From: Negativicutes bacterium
GTDB taxonomy: Bacteria > Bacillota_C > Negativicutes > Sporomusales_B > JARLHX01
Reading direction: 5' to 3'
Length of the DNA stretch: 28,406 nucleotides
Assembly: GCA_031292035.1 (NCBI GenBank)
Contig: JARLHX010000021.1
Coordinates: 1-28,406 of the forward strand
Position 1 is the first letter of the stretch. Each line of letters begins with the position of its first letter. This document shows, in pieces, positions 1 to 7,364 of the stretch. The notes beneath the pieces were generated by a model. That model had not been told where the DNA came from and searched no databases. It saw only the letters and a list, made by a program, of their open reading frames with translations. A program made the position numbers and the translations under genes.

Positions 1-2
1 AT

Positions 3-239
3 GGGACGCCGGTCTTGCCTGGAGCGATGTTCTTAGTCGCCTATCTGGGGCAAAAGCCAATTCTCGGCATCCCAGCCTGCGGGATGTTCAGCAAAATCAC
101 GATCTTGGATGTGGTTTTACCGAAGGTATTGCTCGGGGAGAGAATAAGTCGCCGCTATATTGCGTCATTGGGCCACGGAGGTCTTTGTCAGACCTGCCCA
201 GGGGAATGCCGGTTTCCTGGTTGCTCGTTCTGCAAATAA
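3..239 (+). CDS. Molybdopterin-binding protein, C-terminal end (5' truncated by window)
   Basis: The reading frame is open from the first bases of the window to TAA at 237-239, so the start lies outside. The visible 78 residues begin GTPVLPGAMFLVAYLG and end in a Cys cluster (CQTCPGECRFPGCSFCK). From memory this matches the C-terminus of the MoaB/Mog-fold molybdopterin-binding proteins found beside molybdoenzyme genes in Firmicutes, where a PGAMF..AYL segment is followed by a GHGGLC..C..C.FP.C.F.K tail. The tail could hold a metal or cluster, but no function can be read from it. A strong terminator follows 14 bases after the stop, so this is the last gene of an operon. Family recognition is fairly secure; the exact role (cofactor synthesis or insertion) is not. 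Confidence 0.7.
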   Translation, partial: GTPVLPGAMFLVAYLGQKPILGIPACGMFSKITILDVVLPKVLLGERISRRYIASLGHGGLCQTCPGECRFPGCSFCK

Positions 240-252
240 ATAGGTGCCTGAT

Positions 253-283
253 GAAAAGGATGCTTGAAGAAGGCATCCTTTTC
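253..283 (+). terminator. Intrinsic terminator after the molybdopterin gene
   Basis: GAAAAGGATGC at 253-263 pairs perfectly over 11 bp with GCATCCTTTTC at 273-283, with a 9-base loop. The descending arm itself supplies the T-rich stretch. The position directly behind the stop at 239 fits the end of that operon and separates it from the sensory operon that follows. Confidence 0.8.
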
Positions 284-302
284 TGTCAGATATTGAATGT
301 TG

Positions 303-331
303 TCGACACAGGTTGGTTGATTTGCGATAAT
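303..331 (+). promoter_or_regulatory. Probable sigma-A promoter of the PhnD-like/HK/NarL operon
   Basis: TCGACA at 303-308 and GATAAT at 326-331 are separated by exactly 17 bases, and each matches the sigma-70 consensus at five of six positions. Transcription would begin near 338. The ribosome site CGGAGG at 351-356 and the ATG at 363 follow immediately. No obvious operator dyad is visible around it. Confidence 0.6.
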
Positions 332-362
332 GGAGTTAATAGAATGACACCGGAGGTTGCCC

Positions 363-1283
363 ATGTTTAGAAAAACCTTTCTGTTACTGGTTTTCATTAT
401 AGCGGTCATTTTATTCAGTGGTTGTTCCACTGAACCGGCTAAGGTCGTGAGTCTCAATAAAACCAATCCTGAGATTATTACCAAGGATAAGGTCTCTGAC
501 CAAAAACCTTTGCGGATTGCGGTATCATCGATTGTTTCACCAAAAGAGACGTTGACGGTTTATCAGCCGCTTGTAGACTATGTTGAAGAAAAGCTGGGAT
601 ATCCAGTTGTTTTATTGCAGAGAAAAACGTATAAGGAAGTCAATGATCTGTTGCAAAATGGTGGTGCGGAGGTTGCTTTCGTTTGTAGTGGCGGCTATGT
701 CGCCGGCAATCAGAGCTTCGGAATGGAATTGTTGGCCGTCCCTGAGGTTAAGGGCGAACGACTCTATCAATCCTATATCATCGCACGGGAATCACAGAAT
801 CATTCGATCATGGATCTTAAAGGGCGTACATTTGCCTTTACCGACCCGATGTCATTTTCCGGCCGCATTGCGCCAGTTTATATGCTGTTGCAGCAAGGCA
901 TCGATAGCGATCGGTTTTTTAGCCGAACCTTTTTTACCTATAGTCACGACAATGCAATACAGGCTGTTGCCGACGGTATAGCCGACGCCGCCGCGGTTGA
1001 CAGCATGATTTTCGATCGGGCTGTCGAACAGAACCCTGATCTCGGCAAACGAGTTTTCATCATCGATAAGTCTTTGCGTGTCGGCAGTCCGCCTGTGGTG
1101 GTCAAACCCACTACAGATGCGGCAACGAAGCAGCAGCTGCGAGCGTTGCTTTTGCAAATGAATACGAATGAAAACGGTCGAAAGGCTCTAAGTGCTTTGA
1201 ATTACGATAAATTTGTTGTTCCAAGTGATGAGGATTACGCAGAGTTGAAGAATGTGTGGCATCTGGTTAAGGAGAAGCTATGA
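363..1283 (+). CDS. PhnD-like periplasmic oxyanion-binding lipoprotein (probable sensor partner)
   Basis: A substrate-binding protein of the phosphate/phosphite/phosphonate (PhnD, SBP type 3) superfamily, 306 aa. The N-terminus is a lipoprotein signal ending in the lipobox FSGC, so Cys21 would be lipidated. The body carries family landmarks: KPLRIAVSS near residue 50, VAFVCSGGY near 110, a LKGRTFAFTDPMSFSG segment near 155, and AAAVDSMIFD near 210. No ABC permease or ATPase gene follows. Instead the stop overlaps a histidine kinase start (ATGA), which suggests the protein feeds a ligand signal to the kinase rather than importing it. AioX/ArrX arsenic sensors are a known precedent for PhnD-like proteins in this role. 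ATG 363 is preferred over TTG 357 because GGAGG at 352-356 is then six bases upstream. The ligand is unknown; an oxyanion is the best guess. Confidence 0.8.
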   Translation: MFRKTFLLLVFIIAVILFSGCSTEPAKVVSLNKTNPEIITKDKVSDQKPLRIAVSSIVSPKETLTVYQPLVDYVEEKLGYPVVLLQRKTYKEVNDLLQNGGAEVAFVCSGGYVAGNQSFGMELLAVPEVKGERLYQSYIIARESQNHSIMDLKGRTFAFTDPMSFSGRIAPVYMLLQQGIDSDRFFSRTFFTYSHDNAIQAVADGIADAAAVDSMIFDRAVEQNPDLGKRVFIIDKSLRVGSPPVVVKPTTDAATKQQLRALLLQMNTNENGRKALSALNYDKFVVPSDEDYAELKNVWHLVKEKL

Positions 1284-2683
1284 TGAAAATCGATCGGCAA
1301 AGCTTTTTCCTAAAGGTCATGGCGGTATTGACAGTGGTACTTGTTCTCTTGGGTGTAGCCATTACGCTGCAAACTCGGAGTATGATGAATACCTTGTTCA
1401 CCGAACAGCAGGAAAAACGCGGGATTTCCATCGCTAATATGCTTTCGGCAAGGGCGGCTAATCTAATTCTGGTCCATAACTATTACGATCTTCACGAGCT
1501 TGTGAAAGAAACACAGCAGTCGAACGACGACGTGCGCTATGCTTTTGTGATTAGCAACGAGGGCGAAATGCTCGCCCATTCTTTTCCCGGCGGTTTCCCC
1601 GGCGATTTATTAGGCGCGAATATACCAGAGCCGTCAGCCCAATATCATATTGCTGCATTGACCACCGAGGAAGGAATCGTTAGGGATATTGTTGTGCCAA
1701 TCTTTGACGGAAGAGTGGGTTTCGTTCACGTCGGTTTGAGCGACGCGAGTTTGCGGACAATCCTTGGAAAAACAACCAGGCAATTGCTATTGGAAACGTT
1801 GGCGGCAGTATTCATCGGAATCATTCTGATGGTGCTACTGACCAGCAGACTCATGCGGCCGGTGAGGGAACTGGTTCGGGCGACTAACGCTATTGCTGAG
1901 GGCGATTTTACCCAGCGGGCCACAGTGAAGTCCAATGATGAACTGGGACGGCTGGCAGGTGCCTTTAATGTCATGGCTGACTACCTTCATCGTCTGATGA
2001 CGGAACTTCGGCAAAAGGAAGAAGCTCGTACCCAGTTACTGCAAAAAGTCATTGTAGCCCAAGAAGATGAAAGGAAAAGAATTGCCAGGGAACTGCACGA
2101 TGAAACAGGACAGACTTTGACATCGCTCATGATGGGGTTGAAGAGCCTAGCCGAAAGTTGCCCTGCAACTGCCCAGGAGTGCCGCATCGACGAAATGCGT
2201 GCGGTGGTAAAAACCACGCTTGGGGAAATTCATCGTTTGGCAGTGGAACTTCGACCGAGTATTCTTGACGATATGGGTTTGATTCCGGCGCTGGAGAAGT
2301 ATGTTGCCGATTACCGCGAAGCTCACGGTATCGACGTCGATTTGCATGTCAACTGGAGTATGGAGCACCGTGTGGCCCACGAAATTGAAGTTACCGTATA
2401 CCGTATCGTTCAAGAGGCCTTGACGAATATCGCAAAATACGCGAACGCCGAGAATGTTAGCGTAATCATCACATGTGACGACAAAGGTCTCGAAGCCATA
2501 GTCGAGGATGATGGAATTGGGTTTTTAGTTGAGGAACTGGGCGATAATGCCCGTAACAAGCTGGGGCTGTATGGGATGCAAGAGCGAACTTCTTTGGTTG
2601 GAGGGACATTTACCATCGAATCTTCGCCAGGGCGTGGCACGACGATATATGCCCGGATACCTTTGAACGAGGAGGTAGGCTGA
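1280..2683 (+). CDS. Sensor histidine kinase, HisKA_3/NarX-DegS type with HAMP
   Basis: A membrane histidine kinase of 467 aa. Order of parts: TM1 about 12-31, an extracytoplasmic sensor of about 140 residues, TM2 about 173-192, HAMP about 193-245, a HisKA_3 dimerisation helix with the phospho-acceptor His273 in ARELHDETGQ, and a HATPase_c domain with EALTNIAKYA (N box) and EDDGIGF (G1). The start overlaps the stop of the PhnD-like gene. AAGGAG at 1269-1274 could serve ATG 1280 or, with better spacing, ATG 1283. The next gene, a NarL-type regulator, begins on the base after its stop, so the three genes form one translationally coupled operon. The kinase probably reads the ligand-bound lipoprotein across the membrane. 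The signal is not evident from the sequence. Confidence 0.9.
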   Translation: MMKIDRQSFFLKVMAVLTVVLVLLGVAITLQTRSMMNTLFTEQQEKRGISIANMLSARAANLILVHNYYDLHELVKETQQSNDDVRYAFVISNEGEMLAHSFPGGFPGDLLGANIPEPSAQYHIAALTTEEGIVRDIVVPIFDGRVGFVHVGLSDASLRTILGKTTRQLLLETLAAVFIGIILMVLLTSRLMRPVRELVRATNAIAEGDFTQRATVKSNDELGRLAGAFNVMADYLHRLMTELRQKEEARTQLLQKVIVAQEDERKRIARELHDETGQTLTSLMMGLKSLAESCPATAQECRIDEMRAVVKTTLGEIHRLAVELRPSILDDMGLIPALEKYVADYREAHGIDVDLHVNWSMEHRVAHEIEVTVYRIVQEALTNIAKYANAENVSVIITCDDKGLEAIVEDDGIGFLVEELGDNARNKLGLYGMQERTSLVGGTFTIESSPGRGTTIYARIPLNEEVG

Positions 2684-3337
2684 GTGGAAGAGATAAAAGT
2701 CTTGATAGTAGATGACCACACCCTTATGCGATCCGGACTCAAACTGATGTTGGCAAACCAGGCCGATATCAAAGTTTTAGGCGAAGCTGCCGACGGTGAG
2801 GAGGCTTTATCACTCGTCACGGCAACCCAACCAGACGTGGTGCTTTTGGATGTTACCATGCCAGGTATGAGCGGTTTGGAATGCCTGGTAAAACTGAGGG
2901 AGAAAGATCCTTCGTTAAAAGTGATATTGCTGACTATGCATGAGGATATCCGCTACTTGAAAGAAGGCTTTTCAGCTGGTGCTATGGGATATGTCCTGAA
3001 GAAAGCGGCCGATGACGTGCTATATGAAGCCATACGCACCGTTTGCGCCGGACAGGTCTTTATGCAGGCTAACATGGCACAATCGCTTGCTGCGGAAATG
3101 CGGGAGCTAAAAACCAGAACGAAGCTGGACACAAATAAACCTTTGAGCGACCAGGAACGAAGGGTGCTGACCCTGATTGCCTTGGGACACTCCAACGCTG
3201 AGATTGCCGAGGATCTTGTTGTCAGTTCCCGGACTGTTGAAACGTATAAGTACCGGATCAAGGAGAAACTGAACACAAAAAAACGATCGGACCTAGTCAA
3301 ATATGCTATGGAACAAGGCTTGATCAAGAAAGATTAG
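2684..3337 (+). CDS. NarL/FixJ-type response regulator
   Basis: 217 aa. Receiver domain at 1-125, with the acidic pair D10-D11, the phospho-acceptor Asp56 in VVLLDVTMPG, a Thr near 86 (LLTMHED) and a Lys near 107 (VLKKA). A LuxR-type helix-turn-helix follows at about 153-210 (LSDQERRVLTLIALG, then SSRTVETYKYRI). GTG 2684 directly follows the kinase stop, and GGAGG at 2671-2675 gives a good ribosome site. It is the output of the kinase encoded just upstream. With a molybdopterin gene next door, a role in controlling a molybdoenzyme or respiratory operon is plausible but unproven. A terminator lies about 55 bases beyond the stop. Confidence 0.92.
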   Translation: MEEIKVLIVDDHTLMRSGLKLMLANQADIKVLGEAADGEEALSLVTATQPDVVLLDVTMPGMSGLECLVKLREKDPSLKVILLTMHEDIRYLKEGFSAGAMGYVLKKAADDVLYEAIRTVCAGQVFMQANMAQSLAAEMRELKTRTKLDTNKPLSDQERRVLTLIALGHSNAEIAEDLVVSSRTVETYKYRIKEKLNTKKRSDLVKYAMEQGLIKKD

Positions 3338-3393
3338 AAATAGTGAAACGGCAATTTGCAAAAATGGAGAACCCTCCAATTGGTTATTAGGAG

Positions 3394-3431
3394 AAAAAGC
3401 TCGTTCACAGGAAATGTGAATGAGCTTTTTT
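3394..3431 (+). terminator. Intrinsic terminator of the PhnD-like/HK/NarL operon
   Basis: AAAAAGCTCGTTCACA (3394-3409) pairs with TGTGAATGAGCTTTTT (3415-3430) around a GGAAA loop. There is one G-T wobble in 16 bp, and the stem ends in a run of six T. It would work in both directions. Confidence 0.88.
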
Positions 3432-3605
3432 ACGGGCAAGTAATGCTTTCTCGGGGCCATAAGTTGCCGCCGATGATGGTTAGTTGCAGTTGCGGTCGAA
3501 TTGGCCTGTGCCATCTTGCAGCCATCCACCTGAGTCTAAACATGAGAGATATATGATGCCATGAATCTGGCAATATGGGTTGAACTGAACTCAACCACCC
3601 ATAAT

Positions 3606-3660
3606 TTCACACTTTCTTCACATTTATAACATACATTCGCCATATATATCCGGTACACTA
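3606..3660 (+). promoter_or_regulatory. 11-bp direct-repeat operator/promoter (site A) upstream of the OmpR-type two-component genes
   Basis: Five consecutive 11-base units: TTCACACTTTC (3606), TTCACATTTAT (3617), AACATACATTC (3628), GCCATATATAT (3639) and CCGGTACACTA (3650). The last unit contains TACACT at 3654-3659, a candidate -10. There is no good -35, as in activator-dependent promoters where a PhoB/OmpR-type regulator covers that region. Transcripts would carry a leader of about 190 bases. That leader holds the palindrome GGCAAAA-TT-TTTTGCC (3737-3752) and the TACGTA dyad (3759-3775). The same arrangement recurs at 8949, 14382, 21379 and 22021. The bound factor is inferred to be the regulator at 3858-4550, which would mean autoregulation. 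Nothing coding is visible between 3432 and 3857. Confidence 0.7.
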
Positions 3661-3758
3661 AAAATAGATATCTTATGTTTACTTAGAATTATGCGACAAG
3701 GAATAGGGCTGGCGGCGATATGCAGTTTGGCTAATAGGCAAAATTTTTTGCCTTTACT

Positions 3759-3775
3759 TACGTATTATATACGTA
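3759..3775 (+). promoter_or_regulatory. TACGTAT-N3-ATACGTA dyad, candidate BlaI-type operator (copy 1)
   Basis: TACGTAT at 3759-3765 and ATACGTA at 3769-3775 form a perfect inverted repeat around TAT. A second perfect copy lies at 10556-10572, and both are preceded by ATTTTTTGC and followed by CTG. A one-mismatch-per-arm copy precedes the BlaI-type gene (9061-9077). The dyad sits about 100 bases downstream of the site A -10 and 80 bases before the GTG of the regulator. It could therefore act as a roadblock or govern a second promoter. Confidence 0.6.
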
Positions 3776-3857
3776 CTGCTGCGTTTAGGCTTGAAGTAAT
3801 AAGGTGTATGAAATTTGGACATGGAGATAGTAACCCATGAGATAGGAGGGGTTCCAG

Positions 3858-4550
3858 GTGAGCATATCCAGCATACTTATCGTGGACGACGACGAGAAAA
3901 TCCGGGAGATCTTGTCCTTATATTTTACCAAAGCCGGATTTGCCGTTGTGGAAGCGGCGGATGGAATCGAGGCCATCCGTAAAGTGGAGCAAAATAAACC
4001 CAATGTCATTCTCCTCGATATCATGATGCCGGTTCTGGATGGAATTGAGGTGTGCCGTCAAATTCGTAAGTATTCGCAAATTCCGATCATTATGCTAACG
4101 GCGCGGGCGGAAGATGAAGACCGGATTATGGGGCTGGAGCTAGGAGCGGATGACTATATTGCCAAGCCATTCAATCCCCGAGAAGTGGTGGCCAGGATCA
4201 ACGCCGTCCTACGACGGGTGCCGAATGCGGAATATGCCAAAGCAGATATTATTCGATTTCCGAACCTCGAAATTAACATTTCCGAGCACCATGTCGTCAC
4301 CTACGGCGCTGTGGTGCCTTTAACATGCAAAGAGATGGAGCTGTTATGGTGCCTGGCTTCTCATCCGGGGCGGGCATTTTCGCGTGAAATGCTGCTGGAA
4401 AACATATGGGGATACAGCTATTACGGTGAAACACGTACCGTGGACAGTCATATCAAGCGGGTTCGCCAAAAGATCGGAGCGAAAGATACCACCCCTTGGG
4501 ATATACAGACAGTTTGGGGAGTCGGTTACCGTTTTGAGGTGCGTAGATGA
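3858..4550 (+). CDS. OmpR/PhoB-type response regulator
   Basis: 230 aa. Receiver domain at 1-122, with the acidic residues of ILIVDDDEK, the phospho-acceptor Asp54 (ILLDIMMP), a Thr near 83 (IIMLTAR) and a Lys near 104 (DDYIAKPF). A winged-helix Trans_reg_C domain follows at about 132-228, with the recognition-helix region TRTVDSHIKRVRQKIG and the C-terminal hairpin VWGVGYRFE. It starts at GTG 3858 behind GGAGGGG (3846-3851). Its stop overlaps the kinase start (ATGA at 4547). As an OmpR-family dimer it should bind head-to-tail repeats about 11 bases apart, exactly what is seen at 3606 and at four other promoters in the window. It is the likely master regulator of those units; that link is inference. 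Confidence 0.93.
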   Translation: MSISSILIVDDDEKIREILSLYFTKAGFAVVEAADGIEAIRKVEQNKPNVILLDIMMPVLDGIEVCRQIRKYSQIPIIMLTARAEDEDRIMGLELGADDYIAKPFNPREVVARINAVLRRVPNAEYAKADIIRFPNLEINISEHHVVTYGAVVPLTCKEMELLWCLASHPGRAFSREMLLENIWGYSYYGETRTVDSHIKRVRQKIGAKDTTPWDIQTVWGVGYRFEVRR

Positions 4551-6082
4551 GAAACTCTTTGCAATGGAAACTCCTTAGCAGCTTTATGGTGGTCATTATT
4601 GTTATTCTTATTGGAGTGTCGCTCGGCGTATCAGCATTAATTGGCGAGCAGATTTTGGCGCAGAAGCAGCAAGAGTTAATTACCAAGGGGTATGAAGTGG
4701 CACGGGTGGTTGATACCATTTATAACGAAGATGGCGGACCAGAACGGGTCGACAGTTTTCTGAACAGCGTGGATAGTTTTCTCGACGCGCGGGTATGGGT
4801 GCTTGACAAGGATCGACAGTTAGTTGGTATTTCCATACCGCAATGGGGGGCCCCGGGGATGATGCGTGGGCCGGGTGGACCAGGCATGATGGGTAGAGGA
4901 ATGCCCGGTAGCCAGATAATGCAGCAAGGCGGCATGCGGGCGCTATTTAATGATTTGGATTCGGTTTATGAGGGGAACGTGTGGACGAGGACCTTTGACC
5001 ATCCCTTTTATGGCGAAAAAATGCTGGTGGTCGCCGTACCGATAAAGTTGGCCGACGGCAGTGTAAACGGTGTCGTGATGCTGAACGCACCGGTTACCGG
5101 GATCAACGAATTTATGCGGCGTATTTACTTTTATATCGGCATAACAGGATTTGTTGCCGTGGTGCTGGCCCTACTAGTCGTAACCAAGCTCACCCGTGGC
5201 ATCGTTCGTCCCCTGCGGGCTATGCAGGAAACCGCCGACGCCATGGCCAGAGGCGATTATAGCAGGACGGTGAAAGTCGAAAGCAAAGACGAAGTGGGAA
5301 ACCTCGGTCTGGCTATCAATTCGCTTTCTCAGGATCTGGCAAGGTATATGGCGGAACTGGATAAAATGGAAAAACTGCGCAGGGAATTTGTGGCCAACGT
5401 CTCTCACGAACTCCGGACACCCATTACCATTCTCCGCGGGTATAACGAGGCCCTGATGGACGGCACGATAGACGATCCGGAACAAGTACAAAGATACTAT
5501 CGACTGATGCAGGAGGAGACGGTAAGGCTTGAGCGTTTGATCAAGGATCTGTTGGATTTAAGCCGCTTACAGAACAAAAAACCAGGGCAATCGATGGAGC
5601 GTATTCCTCTGGCGATAATAGCCAAAAGTGTTTCCGACATGCTTCAGCAGCAGGCCGTTCAGAAACAAATAAGTCTTTTTGCAGTCGCTGATGATGCTTT
5701 AACGGATATTATGGGCGACGGAGACAGAATCACGCAGTTGCTGCTGATCTTGACAGACAATGCGTTAAAATATACGCCTGCCGGCGGGAAGGTAATGCTA
5801 GAAACAGTGCGGGAGCATAACAGTGTGGCATTGACTGTGGCGGATAGCGGTATCGGCATTCCCGCTGACGATTTGCCCTATATCTGGGAGCGCTTTTATA
5901 AAGTGGATAAGTCCCATTCGCGGGAAGACGCCGGCGTGGGACTTGGTCTAGCGATAGCAAAAGAAATTATTGACCTGCACGGGGCAGATGTCGAGGTTAA
6001 GAGCCAACTCGGTAAAGGAACCGCATTCACTATTAAGTTTCCGGTCGCGAAGGCATGCCAGCAGATTATCCCGGAAAGCTGA
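4547..6082 (+). CDS. Sensor histidine kinase with a Met/Gly-rich extracytoplasmic segment
   Basis: 511 aa. Order of parts: TM1 about 12-33; an extracytoplasmic domain to about 190; TM2 about 192-213; HAMP about 215-270; HisKA with phospho-acceptor His287 in ANVSHELRTP; HATPase_c with DNALKYTP, DSGIGIP and GVGLGLAIAKEI. The sensor domain contains a low-complexity insert at residues 101-130 that is rich in Met, Gly and Pro and includes GPGMMGRG. The same octapeptide occurs in the YckD-like exported protein at 21475-21882. Met clusters like this can bind Cu(I) or Ag(I), and they can also be disordered interaction segments. The gene overlaps the regulator by 4 bases and they form one operon. It ends without a clear terminator; GCTTTGC/GCAAAG just downstream is too weak to call. 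Confidence 0.92.
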   Translation: MRNSLQWKLLSSFMVVIIVILIGVSLGVSALIGEQILAQKQQELITKGYEVARVVDTIYNEDGGPERVDSFLNSVDSFLDARVWVLDKDRQLVGISIPQWGAPGMMRGPGGPGMMGRGMPGSQIMQQGGMRALFNDLDSVYEGNVWTRTFDHPFYGEKMLVVAVPIKLADGSVNGVVMLNAPVTGINEFMRRIYFYIGITGFVAVVLALLVVTKLTRGIVRPLRAMQETADAMARGDYSRTVKVESKDEVGNLGLAINSLSQDLARYMAELDKMEKLRREFVANVSHELRTPITILRGYNEALMDGTIDDPEQVQRYYRLMQEETVRLERLIKDLLDLSRLQNKKPGQSMERIPLAIIAKSVSDMLQQQAVQKQISLFAVADDALTDIMGDGDRITQLLLILTDNALKYTPAGGKVMLETVREHNSVALTVADSGIGIPADDLPYIWERFYKVDKSHSREDAGVGLGLAIAKEIIDLHGADVEVKSQLGKGTAFTIKFPVAKACQQIIPES

Positions 6083-6679
6083 ACGTGTTAAATAGATGAA
6101 ATTCGCTTTGCCTGAGAAAAGCAAAGAATGCAATCTGCCGCTTCTTCAGGTAGTGCAACTTTGGTAATAGGATAACTGTAATAACTCGAAGGAGTGCGAA
6201 GGGATGGATATAGAAATGGAGATATCGACCAACGTAGACAAAAATGTTTGTTATTGACATTTTAATTGTCGCCCTGACATCAGCGGGCGCGGTCTTGGAG
6301 ATGAAGCAGTGGTTTTGGCGGCAGGTTGACTAAGAGGTTACTTGCCAAATGAACAAGTTAAGCCAAACAGCTTTCGGCGATATATTCACCAGGTCTCATG
6401 TTCGATTCATCCGGGTGTGGATGTGGCCTGTAAAAATGAACGTCATGGTGTTTCGTTCTTCAGAAAGCGTTGAGAATGTATGGGTGAGTGTTTCCGGCGG
6501 AGTGAAATCTCTCCCGACCATTCTTATCACGCTCGCGTGTCGGAGAATGGGATCGAGGCTTCTTGGAGTAGCTGGATAAAAAACAGTGAAGACGAAAACC
6601 GGCCGAATCAGTAGATTTATTAGAATATAGGGTAGTTTTACCCGGCTAGCCCGGAAGACCCACCGGCTGAGGAAAACAT
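6083..6679. other. Non-coding stretch with an isolated hairpin; no convincing gene
   Basis: About 600 bases with no reading frame I can defend. Two very short frames (6204-6257, 17 codons after GAAGGAG; and 6244-6333, 29 residues starting MFVIDILIVALTSAGAVLE) look like a small hydrophobic peptide, but the second lacks a ribosome site. A frame at 6349-6579 has no protein-like composition. At 6518-6550 there is a two-tier hairpin: CCATTCT with AGAATGG, enclosing CACG-CTCG-CGTG. It could be part of a small RNA, or the remains of a 3' end. The segment ends just before the ArsR-type promoter. Confidence 0.4.
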
Positions 6680-6723
6680 TTGCTAATCTAAGTAGGCGTT
6701 GATATAATTAAGTAAAAACTTAA
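6680..6723 (+). promoter_or_regulatory. Promoter and overlapping dyad operator of the ArsR-type gene
   Basis: TTGCTA at 6680-6685 and a perfect TATAAT at 6703-6708 are 17 bases apart. The dyad TTAAGT-AAAA-ACTTAA (6708-6723) begins on the last base of the -10 and covers the expected start point near 6715. That is the classic place for an ArsR/SmtB repressor to block its own promoter, so autorepression by the product of 6760-7155 is likely. Confidence 0.7.
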
Positions 6724-6759
6724 ATAGATTAGTGGTGATAAGAGATAGACCTCCTGGAA

Positions 6760-7155
6760 ATGATGAAACTCTTGGCTGATGAAACACGGTATAAAATCGT
6801 TGAACTCCTACTGCAAAATGACTATTGTGTCGGGGCGTTGGCCACAAGGCTGGGCATATCCGATGCAGCAGTGTCCCAACACCTGCAAATCCTGCGAAAA
6901 GGGGGGCTGTTAAAGGGGGAGAAACGCGGTTATTGGACCCATTACGTGGTCGAGAGAAACGTGCTAACCCAGGTAGCGGAAAACTTGAGGCAGTTTGCAG
7001 CTTTGTCCGTAGGCCGTGAAACCGGTTGCCCGAGAGAGTCTATAGGGCCAACGAATTATCGGGAGGGAAAAACGATGTGTAAATGCCAGTGTGAACACCC
7101 GGAAAAATTGCAGGAAAGCCCGGATAAATGCAGCAAGGAACAAATCGAAGAATGA
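6760..7155 (+). CDS. ArsR/SmtB-type metalloregulator with Cys-rich tail (possible Sec read-through to 7200)
   Basis: 131 aa to the first stop. The winged helix-turn-helix spans about 1-75 (LLADETRYKIVELL, then ISDAAVSQHLQILRKGGLL with the recognition helix). A tail follows with Cys at 90, 107, 109, 111 and 124, including MCKCQCEHPEKL. ArsR-type proteins with a C.C.CEHPEKL..C..EQI.ECHG...HPC tail are known to me from clostridia. Here the Cys after EE is TGA (7153-7155), and the frame continues HGKQEDHPCLGEKE to a second TGA at 7198-7200. The protein may therefore be a selenoprotein, or the tail may be cut short. The start is uncertain: ATG 6760 or 6763, neither with a good Shine-Dalgarno, and an in-frame TAA lies at 6739. 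It probably controls itself and perhaps chrA downstream. The inducing metal is unknown. Confidence 0.85.
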   Translation: MMKLLADETRYKIVELLLQNDYCVGALATRLGISDAAVSQHLQILRKGGLLKGEKRGYWTHYVVERNVLTQVAENLRQFAALSVGRETGCPRESIGPTNYREGKTMCKCQCEHPEKLQESPDKCSKEQIEE

Positions 7156-7250
7156 CACGGCAAACAGGAAGATCATCCCTGCTTAGGAGAAAAAGAGTGA
7201 ATCCCGGAGGTTTTTAAATCCGTCTTAGTTAACCGGACAATTGCAGCTGT

Positions 7251-7300
7251 GAGGTCGGGCGAACTGCCCAAGATTTTCTGTTGGCGATTCGCCCAATCTC
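7251..7300 (+). promoter_or_regulatory. Long hairpin in the chrA leader, possible attenuator
   Basis: GAGGTCGGGCGAA (7251-7263) pairs with TTCGCCCAATCTC (7288-7300) over 13 positions with one G-T wobble and one mismatch. A competing short hairpin, GGGC-GAACT-GCCC (7257-7269), uses the same left-arm bases. T-rich sequence (TCTTTATTATTG) follows. Two exclusive folds before a transporter gene suggest leader control, but no known riboswitch class is recognised. Confidence 0.4.
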
Positions 7301-7364
7301 TCTTTATTATTGTCGCTTTGCGATGACACTTGTCTGAATACGCGCGACACAAGGAGATGATCAT

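Noticed and set aside
2410..2859. 149-codon open frame on the minus strand across the kinase/NarL junction
   Set aside because: Ser/Thr-rich shadow of two well-recognised genes.
3606..3660. CRISPR array as an explanation for the short repeats
   Set aside because: The units are 11 bases, contiguous and without spacers, and they recur singly at promoters.
6110..6133. Terminator after the second histidine kinase (GCTTTGC with GCAAAG)
   Set aside because: Only six or seven pairs and no T run follows; too weak to call.
6349..6579. 76-codon open frame in the gap after the second histidine kinase
   Set aside because: No ribosome site, irregular residue composition and no recognisable pattern. It overlaps the hairpin at 6518-6550 and reads like chance.
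6638..6672. GC-rich stretch with repeated CCGGCT before the ArsR promoter as a riboswitch
   Set aside because: It does not match any riboswitch consensus I know, and the possible stem is short and bulged.
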